Of a stretch of DNA of 50,301 nucleotides, positions 1-7,035 are shown one piece after another. Each line of letters begins with the position of its first letter. The stretch's first letter is position 1. The notes beneath the pieces are model-generated. The model saw only the letters and a list, made by a program, of their open reading frames with translations. It had not been told where the DNA came from and did not search any database. The position numbers and the translations under genes were made by a program. This DNA comes from Candidatus Hydrothermarchaeota archaeon (lineage in GTDB: Archaea > Hydrothermarchaeota > Hydrothermarchaeia > Hydrothermarchaeales > BMS3B), in contig WANX01000132.1 in NCBI GenBank assembly GCA_015521565.1, positions 1 through 50,301 of the forward strand. Reading direction: 5' to 3'.

Positions 1-48
1 CACCTTCTTTCTGCTCGCATTTCCAACTATCTTCGCAGTCCTCAGGGT

Positions 49-354
49 TTAATTTAAAAGGGTGTCGGGGCTTTTAAACCTTTCCCCGGGCGCGAGCACT
101 GTGCCCGTGGCGGAGCACTTCAGCTTCGCCTTAGCCCACAATACCTCATCCCGGAGGTTCTCTGGATGCTTAGCATAAGGCTTCCTCCCGGGTTTTTTGA
201 GTACAGGAACCTCACCAGTCTCCCTGTAGTGCTTAACCAGCAGCTGAACCCTGCGCCGGGTAACTCCAAACTGCCTCGCCACAAACCCCGTACTGAGACC
301 ATAGTCAACCACCCGCTTTACTATCCTCTCTACATCATCCTGAGTCAGCTTCAT
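49..354 (-). pseudogene. Truncated transposase, N-terminal helix-turn-helix part
   Basis: The protein starts MKLTQDDVERIVKRVVDYG and continues with a helix-turn-helix typical of the N-terminus of archaeal IS481/integrase-type transposases (FVARQFGVTRRRVQLLVKHY, then KKPGRKPYAKHP). The reading frame ends after about 101 codons, before any DDE catalytic domain. The last 20 or so residues do not look like transposase, so a frameshift or deletion near codon 80 is likely. A start at 354 is preferred over one at 408 because a TATA-like AT tract lies at about 428-437. The rest of the element, if any, would lie beyond the left edge of the window. The family call is confident only for the helix-turn-helix part. 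Confidence 0.6.
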
Positions 355-681
355 CAAAGGCTCGTGCCTAATACCGCACAAGCGAAATGTTTTGCAGATA
401 ACACACACAACCCCTTAAGCACCGTAAAATTTATATATCCGTAGTGCATCATGAATGAATGCCCTTGGAGTGTTAGGAACTGCTTTTTCTTCTAATCTCC
501 AAGGGCCCCCCTCCCCAACACCTCCCTCCCCTTTTTATTATGCCTGATGCCGGTTTTGCGCCGCTGCAGAATTTTCCGCCCCCATACCTGTTTCACCACA
601 TCCATCACAGGCACAACTTCACATCACATGCAGAAGGTTTAATTAGCACCTCTTACAAAGTGGCTGGCAGGGGGTGAGAAG
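355..681. other. Intergenic region between transposase remnant and MBL gene
   Basis: No gene is supported here. It holds a TATA-like tract at about 426-438 (read on the minus strand, for the transposase remnant), an inverted repeat at 461-506, a pyrimidine-rich run at about 506-537, and an AT-rich stretch near 635-645 that could serve as promoter for the plus-strand gene at 682. That gene has a strong ribosome site, GGGGGTGAG, at about 670-678. Confidence 0.5.
461..506. repeat. 10-bp inverted repeat
   Basis: GCCCTTGGAG at 461-470 is matched exactly by its reverse complement CTCCAAGGGC at 497-506, and pairing extends imperfectly inward (TTAG near 473 with CTAA near 492). The loop is about 16-26 nt. 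It lies upstream of the transposase remnant, so it could be an insertion-sequence end or hairpin. No second copy or target duplication was found. Confidence 0.55.
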
Positions 682-1317
682 ATGAGGAAGACTGTTTTCG
701 GCGAAGTTGAGATTGTGTGGTTCGGACACGCAAGCTTCATGCTCGCGTGCGATACGGGCCTGGTATACATTGACCCGTATCTGCTGCCTCAGTCACCGGA
801 AAAGGCGGATATAGTGGTAATGACCCACGAGCATGCGGACCACTGTGCCGCTGAAAATGCCTCCAGAATCTCCAGGAATTCAACCATAACACTTACCACA
901 CCTGCGTGCGCGGTTCGCTGCTCTGGCGATGTTCGCACCATCAGGGCCGGCGACGTCGTGGAGGAAGGTGGCATAAAGGTTGAGGCTGTGGAGGCGTACA
1001 ACAGGAACAAGCCCTTTCATCCGCGCGGTCTGGGCTTCGGAGCTGTTGTGGAAATGCAGAAGGTGAGGATATATCATGCCGGCGATACAGACCTCATACC
1101 TGAGATGAAGGGTCTCAATGTACACGTAGCCTTGCTCCCCATTGGAGGCCACTACACCATGGATGAGCGGGAGGCCGCAGAGGCGGCTCTGACCATAAAG
1201 CCCAGAGTTGTTATACCCATGCACTACAACCACATTCCGGGAACAGAGGCGGATCCGGAACTCTTCCGCAGGCTGGTTGAAAACAGGGCTGGCGATATAG
1301 AAGTGCGCATCCTTTAG
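682..1317 (+). CDS. UPF0173-type metallo-beta-lactamase-fold hydrolase
   Basis: This 211-residue protein has the metallo-beta-lactamase metal site THEHADHC at residues 48-55 (ligands H49, H51, D53, H54). It also has the second-site HAGDTD at about 132-137 and a C-terminal MHYNH at about 180-184. Length and spacing match the UPF0173 (UlaG-like) metal-dependent hydrolases common in archaea, whose substrates are mostly unknown. The ATG follows the ribosome site GGGGTGAG. There is no signal peptide, so it should be cytoplasmic. It stands alone on the plus strand and ends in a convergent overlap with the SHOCT protein. Its physiological role cannot be read from the context. Confidence 0.85.
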   Translation: MRKTVFGEVEIVWFGHASFMLACDTGLVYIDPYLLPQSPEKADIVVMTHEHADHCAAENASRISRNSTITLTTPACAVRCSGDVRTIRAGDVVEEGGIKVEAVEAYNRNKPFHPRGLGFGAVVEMQKVRIYHAGDTDLIPEMKGLNVHVALLPIGGHYTMDEREAAEAALTIKPRVVIPMHYNHIPGTEADPELFRRLVENRAGDIEVRIL

Positions 1318-1649
1318 TCTGACTTATCGCCCAGTATCTCCCGCTTCATCTCGAGGTACTCTTCCCTGGTTATCTCCCCCCTTGCAAGGCGTCTGTTAAG
1401 GATGTCTATGGCGCTCTCCTGCTTCTCCTCACGTCCGGTGAGGAGCAGATAAAAAAACGCCAGCACAAGCACCCAGAAGGCTATGCCAAAGATGCTGAAT
1501 CCGTATCCAAAAGCGTAGCGTCTGTGCATTTCCATCATACCCCCCCACGCCTGACAAATCCCCCAGGGGTGTCCCGTCTCATACAGCAGGGTGAGCAGCA
1601 GCAGGAAGCCCAGTATCCCGAAGGTTATGTAGCCCAGGTACCTCTTCAT
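1314..1649 (-). CDS. Small membrane protein with C-terminal SHOCT domain
   Basis: The 111-residue protein has two predicted membrane helices, at about 5-22 and 50-70. They are followed by a short acidic/basic C-terminal SHOCT motif at about 79-107, recognised by LNRRLARGEITREEYLEMK. SHOCT is a short oligomerisation domain often found at the ends of small membrane proteins of unknown function. The outer loop carries a Met/His/Cys patch (CQAWGGMMEMHRR) that could bind metal, which is inference. The next gene upstream, also minus strand, encodes a secreted Met/Tyr/Gly-rich protein. SHOCT and CpxP-like proteins often occur together in metal-stress loci. Confidence 0.7.
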   Translation of the reverse strand: MKRYLGYITFGILGFLLLLTLLYETGHPWGICQAWGGMMEMHRRYAFGYGFSIFGIAFWVLVLAFFYLLLTGREEKQESAIDILNRRLARGEITREEYLEMKREILGDKSD

Positions 1650-1720
1650 CAGACAGTCACCATCTATAACTTCTCCTGTCTGCCTTAATACTCTTTCTCA
1701 GAAAAATAAAAAGGGAACGG

Positions 1721-2098
1721 CTACCAGCCATAGCCCATCATGGGGCAGTGGTAGTAGCCGTAGCCGGGCACAGGGGCCGTCTGATTGCCAGCCACCCCGA
1801 ACTTCTGCAGCAGTTTGAGCACCTCTGCACGAATCTCCCAGGGCGGCGCACCCTTCTGCTGCAGCTCACGCACTCTGTCCTGCAGCTCCGCCATCTGCTC
1901 CTCGCTGAGCCCATTTCCGTAGTATCCCCAGCCGTAGTATATCCACGGCGGAAGGGGTGCATATCCCATGCCCATGGGGCCCATCACGGGTGCACCGTAC
2001 CCCCACCCGGGATATCCCCAGCCGCCGTGGGCACTCCCTGTGCCGACCAGAAGCAGCACCACAATTGCAGCAACCGCAACCTTGGCCTTCATTTCCAT
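1721..2098 (-). CDS. Secreted Gly/Tyr/Met-rich protein, CpxP/Spy-like helix region
   Basis: The start chosen is ATG at 2098, which gives MEMKAKVAVAAIVVLLLVG, a clear signal peptide. The mature protein (about 105 residues) opens with a Gly/Trp/Tyr/Pro/Met-rich stretch. It then has a charged helix (LSEEQMAELQDRVRELQQKG) recalling the LTxxQ helices of periplasmic CpxP/Spy/ZraP proteins, and ends in HCPMMGYGW. The His-Cys-Met-Met tail could bind copper or another soft metal. The homology to CpxP is weak and inferred from pattern only. A longer reading from 2167 would put charged residues before the signal and is less likely. Confidence 0.55.
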   Translation of the reverse strand: MEMKAKVAVAAIVVLLLVGTGSAHGGWGYPGWGYGAPVMGPMGMGYAPLPPWIYYGWGYYGNGLSEEQMAELQDRVRELQQKGAPPWEIRAEVLKLLQKFGVAGNQTAPVPGYGYYHCPMMGYGW

Positions 2099-2242
2099 CA
2101 CCGTGAATATTCTCATCGCCAGTGCTGGTATAATTTGCCAGAAGAACCGGATACAGATTCTGTGCAACTGTCCGCGTTTGACACCTGAAAACGTCCATAA
2201 TCGTTCAGAACAGACGACTTATGCACAATATGCGCCATGCAC

Positions 2243-2695
2243 CTATTTTTTTATCCAGTCGGCAATAAAAACTTTATATGTCCTTCCAAGCCTTTCTCTC
2301 GTTATAATTCCTTTCTTTTCAAGATTAAGAAGCAGGGCACTAACCTTGGATTTTGAAAATCCTGTACGAAAACGCAGCGAATCCTGTGTAATTCCCTCAT
2401 TTTCTCTGATTATCTCTATCAGCAGCGCCTCGTCGTCGCTAAGGGCACGCTCAAGTATAGCGTAGCTCTTATCCTTTTTCTCCTCCACATCATCCGGTTT
2501 TGCCCACAGGTAGAAGAGCGCACCTGCAGCTATGCCCGCGATAAAGGAAAGGGTGAGCCGGTACCTTAGAAGAGAGATGTCCTCCTCGGTGAGCAGCAGC
2601 GAGGTCAGCGAATCCAGGCCAAAGTAAACTATGAACACCAGCAGGAAGGTTGCCAGAACCCGCTCATTTTCTGTAGCTGGCTTTTTTATTTTCAT
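2243..2695 (-). CDS. Membrane-anchored winged-helix transcription regulator
   Basis: Two hydrophobic helices fill roughly the first 65 residues (VLATFLLVFIVYFGL and LSFIAGIAAGALFYLWA). A cytoplasmic winged-helix domain follows with the recognition region GITQDSLRFRTGFSKSKVSA and a wing ITRERLGRTYKV. This layout, two membrane helices plus MarR/IclR-like winged helix, is seen in several archaeal regulators thought to sense membrane or redox state. The start at 2695 (MKIKKPATENERV) is preferred to 2722. It lies between the secreted protein and the heme-copper-like protein, both minus strand, so those neighbours are candidate targets. Confidence 0.7.
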   Translation of the reverse strand: MKIKKPATENERVLATFLLVFIVYFGLDSLTSLLLTEEDISLLRYRLTLSFIAGIAAGALFYLWAKPDDVEEKKDKSYAILERALSDDEALLIEIIRENEGITQDSLRFRTGFSKSKVSALLLNLEKKGIITRERLGRTYKVFIADWIKK

Positions 2696-2731
2696 CCTGC
2701 TACACCTATTTGCGCCGGTCATATAAGAAGC

Positions 2732-3916
2732 CTATGGCAGAGCCCGCCTTATTATCCCCAGCATCTCCACAGCAAAGGCTGTTACAGAGGCGAGCAGGAG
2801 TGCAGAGCCAAGAAGAGAAGCAGCACCGGCGCCCAGGTACATACCTGAAGCGAGCAGCAGTACACCGGCATTGAAAATGTAGAAAATCCATCTGGAGCGG
2901 CTGGCTGAGAAGAGCTCCTTGAAGGAGGCGGGTGCCCTATCCCTCTCCCTGGGCAGAATTCTGGTCCATGTGAGGGTGGGTATTACATGGTAGAGTCCAC
3001 CTATTGCTGTCTGAACCACAAAGCCCAGAGCAGCAAGATGAGCGTGGAGAAGCGTAAGGTCCCTGCCCGGATACAGCGTCCCCAATATTCCAAGTATCAG
3101 CACCATGAGCAGATAACCCAGCGCTGCAAGAAAGAACCTGGCCTCCACCGGCTCCGACTTCACAGGCACCCGCGAAGGCGCTGTATAGCTCTTCACCATG
3201 TCGTATGTGAAAAGAAGTGCCGCAGCGAGCAGGATTAGCCCCCCCGGAAGAACCAGCTGCCTGAAGCCTGAGAAGCCCAGCACCATGATACCGGCGGCAA
3301 GGAGTGTCCCGTAAAATGTGTAGTCCAGCCAGCGGCGGTTGTAGATGTCCTTAACAACCAGCATGGGCAGCATCCAGGACATGGCGCCGAAAATTATCAG
3401 TGTCACACCCCCCACCAGGGCAAGGTGCGCGTGAGAGGCGCGGTAGCTGTATAGCACGGGGTTTAAGGCTATTAAAAAACCCAGGGTAGCGCCCAGGCTG
3501 AGAAGGACGCTGGAAGCTGCATAAAACTTGAAGGCATAGTTTTCTCCCCTGCGTTCTGCCAGAGTTGCCAGGATGTTGTAGGTGAACAGGTAGAAGCCCA
3601 GGAGCATCAGAAGCGCCCCGATGGAGGCTGCAGCAGCACTCGATGGATAGGTTATGGAGAAGAGTAGAAGTCCGGGATTAAATAGCCAGAAGCTTGCCTC
3701 TGCGGCACGCCTGCTGTGCAGCTCTGTTCCTGAGAGAGTTGGAACCTGCTGGTACATTGTGGCAATTATAACCCCGCATACAAATCCCACCAGGGCAAGG
3801 TGCACATGCACCGGTGTGGCGACAGGAAATCCCAGCAGCCCGGCTATACCCAGGAGTATCCCCAGGACAAGGTACACCAGCGCTGCTGCCAGAAAGCGCA
3901 GGACGATGGCGGACAT
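2732..3916 (-). CDS. Polytopic heme-copper oxidase subunit I-like membrane protein
   Basis: About 394 residues with roughly ten to twelve membrane helices. Three helices carry similar histidine motifs: HVHLALVGF, HAHLALVGG and HAHLAALGF, the last followed by YHVIPTLTW. These resemble heme-binding helices of cbb3/NO-reductase-like subunit I and related NnrS-type proteins. The full six-histidine heme plus copper set of a canonical oxidase is not obvious, so it may be a heme-b protein rather than an oxidase. ATG at 3916 is chosen because the small zinc protein ends at 3922. An upstream start at 3958 would overlap it. Its position downstream of the Nap/HAO genes suggests a link to nitrogen oxides or redox balance, which is inference. 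Confidence 0.6.
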   Translation of the reverse strand: MSAIVLRFLAAALVYLVLGILLGIAGLLGFPVATPVHVHLALVGFVCGVIIATMYQQVPTLSGTELHSRRAAEASFWLFNPGLLLFSITYPSSAAAASIGALLMLLGFYLFTYNILATLAERRGENYAFKFYAASSVLLSLGATLGFLIALNPVLYSYRASHAHLALVGGVTLIIFGAMSWMLPMLVVKDIYNRRWLDYTFYGTLLAAGIMVLGFSGFRQLVLPGGLILLAAALLFTYDMVKSYTAPSRVPVKSEPVEARFFLAALGYLLMVLILGILGTLYPGRDLTLLHAHLAALGFVVQTAIGGLYHVIPTLTWTRILPRERDRAPASFKELFSASRSRWIFYIFNAGVLLLASGMYLGAGAASLLGSALLLASVTAFAVEMLGIIRRALP

Positions 3917-3921
3917 ATCAA

Positions 3922-4041
3922 CTAACCGTGGATGAGCATTGGCAGACACCGGGTGCATATGTAGTGCTTGTCCTGCCTGTGGTAGTACTTAAGAAGGGGG
4001 ACCTCATCCTCACTTCGCTGGCAGTTTTCACATCTCTTCAT
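3922..4041 (-). CDS. 39-residue zinc-ribbon protein
   Basis: The real reading starts at ATG 4041 and gives MKRCENCQRSEDEVPLL, followed by a second pair, CTRC. This is a CxxC-x21-CxxC treble-clef or zinc-ribbon microprotein. It lies six bases before the start of the heme-copper-like gene and downstream of the octaheme cytochrome gene, all on the minus strand, so it is probably co-transcribed. Small zinc proteins of this type occur in archaeal respiratory operons, but no function can be assigned. Confidence 0.6.
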   Translation of the reverse strand: MKRCENCQRSEDEVPLLKYYHRQDKHYICTRCLPMLIHG

Positions 4042-4112
4042 GTCAGGAAATAGCCTCCTGCAAAATAAAATATTTTTTGCGAACATGTTCAAAAAAGAAA
4101 AAAGATTGGAGC

Positions 4113-5600
4113 TCAGGATCTCCTCCTTCTCCTGAGCATCGCATATACCACAAGAGGCACTGCAGCCAGTGCTGCCACAGATGTGGGACCGCACACGCCC
4201 TTCTGCTTCTCCAGCTTTGCGACGCGCTCCTCAAGCTCCTTCTTCTCCCGCTCCATCTGCAGCCACTCTTCCATCATGTTCAGCTTGTCCATCAGTGTAT
4301 CTACAGCACCGTTCCACTGAGTCCAGTCAGGGCCCATCATACTGGCACCCATCCTCCATCTGCGGCCATCGTGGTGCCAGATGTAGTAGTACATTATCTC
4401 TGGAATCTCATCGATCGGGTTGGACTTGTCGATGAGACCCTCCTCGTAGGCGGTATTCAGGAGCTTTTCGGCGTAGTCGTAGACGGTGTTGTAGTCGCTC
4501 ACAACCTTGTCGAAGCTCTCGAAGTAGCCATCCACCCAGTCGCTGGCGTGGCACACTCTGCACACCTTCTTCATCTCTGCTCTGCCCTTCTTTGCCTGCT
4601 CCTCATCGGGCTTCTGCTCTCCCAGTGGCACCTTGCTGGCATCGTCCCACTGAGGCGTGGACCTCTTTGGCTGCAGCTCCCAGTACAGCCTCGCCCCAAC
4701 GTCGTGGGTGCTCTCAACCACACCGCCGAAGCCGGACATGTGGCAGGTGGCGCAGGTGGGTGCGGCTATGTCCTCCGGTCCCCACTGGCCAGGTGGTACG
4801 TCCCAGTTCCAGCTGTCGCCGCTGCTCTCATATATGTTTCCGTGCTTGCTCTCCTTGTATATCTCTATCTGCGGATGGTCTGGACCCACGTGGCACTGGC
4901 CGCAGGTCTCCGGCTTGCGCGCCTCTGCTATGCTGAACCTGTGTCTGGTGTGACAGGCGGTGCAGGAGCCCATGCTACCGTCGGGATTAATCCTGCCTAT
5001 GCCGTTGTTGGGCCACCCGTCCACCAGCTTCCCGTCCCTGGCAATCACATAGCTGCCGTGGCACTGCATGCAGCCCAGCACCTGGTTCTCCTGATTGTAC
5101 TTCTCATCCTCCAGCAGGCCGATGCGCTTCAGGGCTCCGCTGTCTGGATAGAGGGGTGTGAGCCGTCCCCTTATGAAGTCCCTGGGATTGTTCTCCATGG
5201 CAGTCTCCTGCTTCAGCGGGTCCTTGCCCTGCTTGACCATCTCCTGGTACCATGGCTTCAGCGGACCTATGAAAGCCGCCCAGGCGTGCTTGCTCCTTGA
5301 GAACTCCTCCACCTGCTTGGGGTGGCAGCTCTCGCAGTACCTGGGCGAAACCACGGCTGTCACCCTGTAGCCAAAGTGGTCAAACCCCGAGGGGTCGTCC
5401 TCCTTTGCCTGGTGGCACACGTAGCACTTTACACCCACCTTGCTGTGCTTGCTCTCCTCCCACTGTTTTACTATACCAGGCGTTACCGTATCGTGACAGC
5501 TCAGGCATGGAGCACCCGGTTCTTTGAATTCCTGTGCCTTAACTGTGCTGAGCAACATCGCTGCAGCTATTGCAAAAATTAAGAGATGCTTTAACCTCAT
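4113..5600 (-). CDS. Octaheme cytochrome c of the hydroxylamine oxidoreductase (HAO) family, C-terminally anchored
   Basis: The 495-residue protein has a signal peptide (1-22) and eight CxxCH heme sites at C32, C59, C89, C177, C213, C233, C283 and C347. After heme 8 comes the HAO-family region with YYYIWHHDGRRWRMGASMMG at about 404-423, then PDWTQWNG. Count, spacing and this tail place it in the octaheme HAO/epsilon-HAO family, whose members oxidise hydroxylamine or reduce nitrite. The aromatic residue after PD is Trp426. If, as I recall, this position holds the heme-linked tyrosine in oxidative HAO, the change points to a reductive enzyme. A coiled coil at 443-467 leads to CGP, a hydrophobic helix and RRRRRS, a CGP-CTERM-like surface anchor. 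The ribosome site GGTGAG precedes the ATG. Confidence 0.88.
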   Translation of the reverse strand: MRLKHLLIFAIAAAMLLSTVKAQEFKEPGAPCLSCHDTVTPGIVKQWEESKHSKVGVKCYVCHQAKEDDPSGFDHFGYRVTAVVSPRYCESCHPKQVEEFSRSKHAWAAFIGPLKPWYQEMVKQGKDPLKQETAMENNPRDFIRGRLTPLYPDSGALKRIGLLEDEKYNQENQVLGCMQCHGSYVIARDGKLVDGWPNNGIGRINPDGSMGSCTACHTRHRFSIAEARKPETCGQCHVGPDHPQIEIYKESKHGNIYESSGDSWNWDVPPGQWGPEDIAAPTCATCHMSGFGGVVESTHDVGARLYWELQPKRSTPQWDDASKVPLGEQKPDEEQAKKGRAEMKKVCRVCHASDWVDGYFESFDKVVSDYNTVYDYAEKLLNTAYEEGLIDKSNPIDEIPEIMYYYIWHHDGRRWRMGASMMGPDWTQWNGAVDTLMDKLNMMEEWLQMEREKKELEERVAKLEKQKGVCGPTSVAALAAVPLVVYAMLRRRRRS

Positions 5601-5692
5601 ATTCTCACCCAGTTAACAATCTCCTAATTCATATATTAAAAAGGTTTTTTTAAAAAGTCATTTAAATAAAGAAAGGGGTGTTAAAATTTAGT
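5601..5692 (-). promoter_or_regulatory. Promoter region of the octaheme cytochrome gene
   Basis: This 92-base AT-rich gap holds, on the minus strand, TTTAAATGACTTTTTAAAAA at about 5648-5667 and a TAATATATG tract near 5627-5635. Either could be a TATA box for the cytochrome gene at 5600. The AT core resembles the one upstream of napA, which may reflect shared control or just a common TATA form. Confidence 0.4.
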
Positions 5693-6793
5693 TTAGATGG
5701 ATACATGTGCATAGCGCCTCAATTCCGGCAGGGGTGAAGAAGCAGCGTACACTGTTCCTGCGCAGGTCTCAACATCCTCATGCCGGTGCACCAGCCTCAC
5801 GGCAGGTTCCCACCCATCACCGCGGCACGTGAGAAGTGCACCGTCTATGAATCCGGAATTTAAAGAAAACTTAATCAGCGCTGTAACAGCACCACCGTCC
5901 TGTCCCGCAGAATCCGCGGTGGAGCGCGCGCCCACTATTCGCCTGAACCTCCCCAGGTACTCCGCCCTCTGTCCGTCCCGGAACAGCGTGTCCTCGAGCA
6001 GTCTTAAGGGAAGCGCTGTTCTGGTGCATGCGGCGTAGCAGAGCTCACAACCCGCCGGGCACCTCCCATTAAGCCTGGGAAGTCCGTTTATCATCTGTAT
6101 CTGTCCGCACACCGCTGCACATGCGCCACAGGCATCGCACACACCCGTGGCCACTATCTCGCGCCACAGCTCCGCGTACCCCTTTCCGCTGGCTAACCGC
6201 AGCACCTGCTGCATGTCCTCCAGATTCCGGGTAGAGTAGTGGGGTACCTCCATCCCCTGCTCAATTCTGGCTTCAATTCTCCTGGCATTCTTCTCCACCT
6301 TGGACCCCGCAACCCGGCTCAGCTCCTCCACGCCATCCTCCAGCTCTATCAGCTCGACAGCACCCTCATCTACCGCCTCATTAAGCAGGATTTCTCCGGT
6401 GCGTGTTCTAACAATCAGGGTGCTCCATCCAGGAGGCGAGCCGGCGCTTCCGGCACTGATATCGGAAAGCTCTGAGGTGAAGTCCACACACAGCCTGCAT
6501 GCCATCCTCGTGTACCTCCTCAGCTCCCTCAGCGGCAGCACCATCTGCATCCTCTTCATTCTCAGTTTCACCACGCCTCCGGAAATCTCCATTCTTGTAA
6601 CCTCAGCAGCGCTTACGCCGTGCTTCTCCAGAAAACCACGCATGCAGGCGTAACTCCAGTTGCCAGTGCAGAACAGCCCAAGCACCAGCTCCACCCTCCC
6701 TATCCACTCTCTCCCGGTGGCTGCCTGCAACGCCTGCAGCTTTCGCAGCCCCTGCACCTGGCATGGAGTTCCCACAAATCCGAGCCTTCTCAC
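5693..6793 (-). CDS. FrhB/FpoF-type F420-flavin iron-sulfur protein with circularly permuted domain order
   Basis: Standard FrhB-family proteins run ferredoxin, FrhB N-domain, FrhB C-domain. Here the C-domain comes first: residues 1-155 open with MRRLGFVGTPCQVQGLRKLQ and include GLFC (39-42), CRLCVDF (99-105) and DISAG (111-115). After a linker come ferredoxin cysteines at 219/222/225/229 and 245/249/252/256. The FrhB N-domain is last, DGGAVTALIKFSLNSGFIDG (299-318) to the end at 366. Joining the last residues to the first restores the normal order without a gap. The GTG start overlaps the napD stop (GTGA), so it is translated with the nap genes. Family members oxidise F420H2 or transfer electrons through FAD and Fe-S. 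Here it may feed or receive electrons in nitrate respiration (inference). Confidence 0.8.
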   Translation of the reverse strand: MRRLGFVGTPCQVQGLRKLQALQAATGREWIGRVELVLGLFCTGNWSYACMRGFLEKHGVSAAEVTRMEISGGVVKLRMKRMQMVLPLRELRRYTRMACRLCVDFTSELSDISAGSAGSPPGWSTLIVRTRTGEILLNEAVDEGAVELIELEDGVEELSRVAGSKVEKNARRIEARIEQGMEVPHYSTRNLEDMQQVLRLASGKGYAELWREIVATGVCDACGACAAVCGQIQMINGLPRLNGRCPAGCELCYAACTRTALPLRLLEDTLFRDGQRAEYLGRFRRIVGARSTADSAGQDGGAVTALIKFSLNSGFIDGALLTCRGDGWEPAVRLVHRHEDVETCAGTVYAASSPLPELRRYAHVSI

Positions 6794-7035
6794 TCCACCT
6801 CGTCCTCCACGTTCAGATACACCAGCTGGAAGTCCACAACATCCTCCCAGTTTTCTATCCTCTCAGACAGTTTTTTCAGCTCCTTTGTGGTTCTGCCCTC
6901 CATAACCACTGCTATTCCCTTTGCACCCCTGCCCTTGACCTCCACCCCCGGAAGACTCCGGAGGCTCCTCTCAACCTCCTCCTCCCTGCCCGGCACGGGC
7001 ACAACAACTGCTCCGGATATCGGCAAGTGCTTCAC
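6790..7035 (-). CDS. napD: NapD-like chaperone for periplasmic nitrate reductase
   Basis: The 81-residue protein is read from GTG at 7035, inside the GTGA overlap with the napH stop, and begins LPISGAVVVPVPGREEEV. The ferredoxin-like fold pattern (ISGAVVxxxP, EVKGRGAKGIAVVMEG, then LSERIENWEDVVDFQLVY) and the length of 80-90 residues match NapD. NapD binds the twin-arginine signal of NapA and delays its export until the cofactor is inserted. A longer in-frame reading from 7092 would overlap the end of napH and is rejected. It is flanked by napH and the permuted FrhB gene with stop-start overlaps on both sides. Confidence 0.82.
   Translation of the reverse strand: MKHLPISGAVVVPVPGREEEVERSLRSLPGVEVKGRGAKGIAVVMEGRTTKELKKLSERIENWEDVVDFQLVYLNVEDEVE

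Noticed and set aside
4077-5300. A 407-codon open frame on the plus strand across the octaheme cytochrome gene
   Set aside because: It is the antisense of a gene with eight heme motifs, has no recognisable domain, and its codon pattern only mirrors the minus-strand gene.
4113-5600. Calling the octaheme cytochrome a nitrification-type hydroxylamine oxidoreductase
   Set aside because: Context is nitrate reduction, there is no amo gene, and the presumed cross-link tyrosine region reads PDW.
5693-6793. Explaining the FrhB order by a frameshift or misassembly
   Set aside because: The frame is continuous for 366 codons, the start overlaps the napD stop as GTGA, and the two ends fit together without loss.
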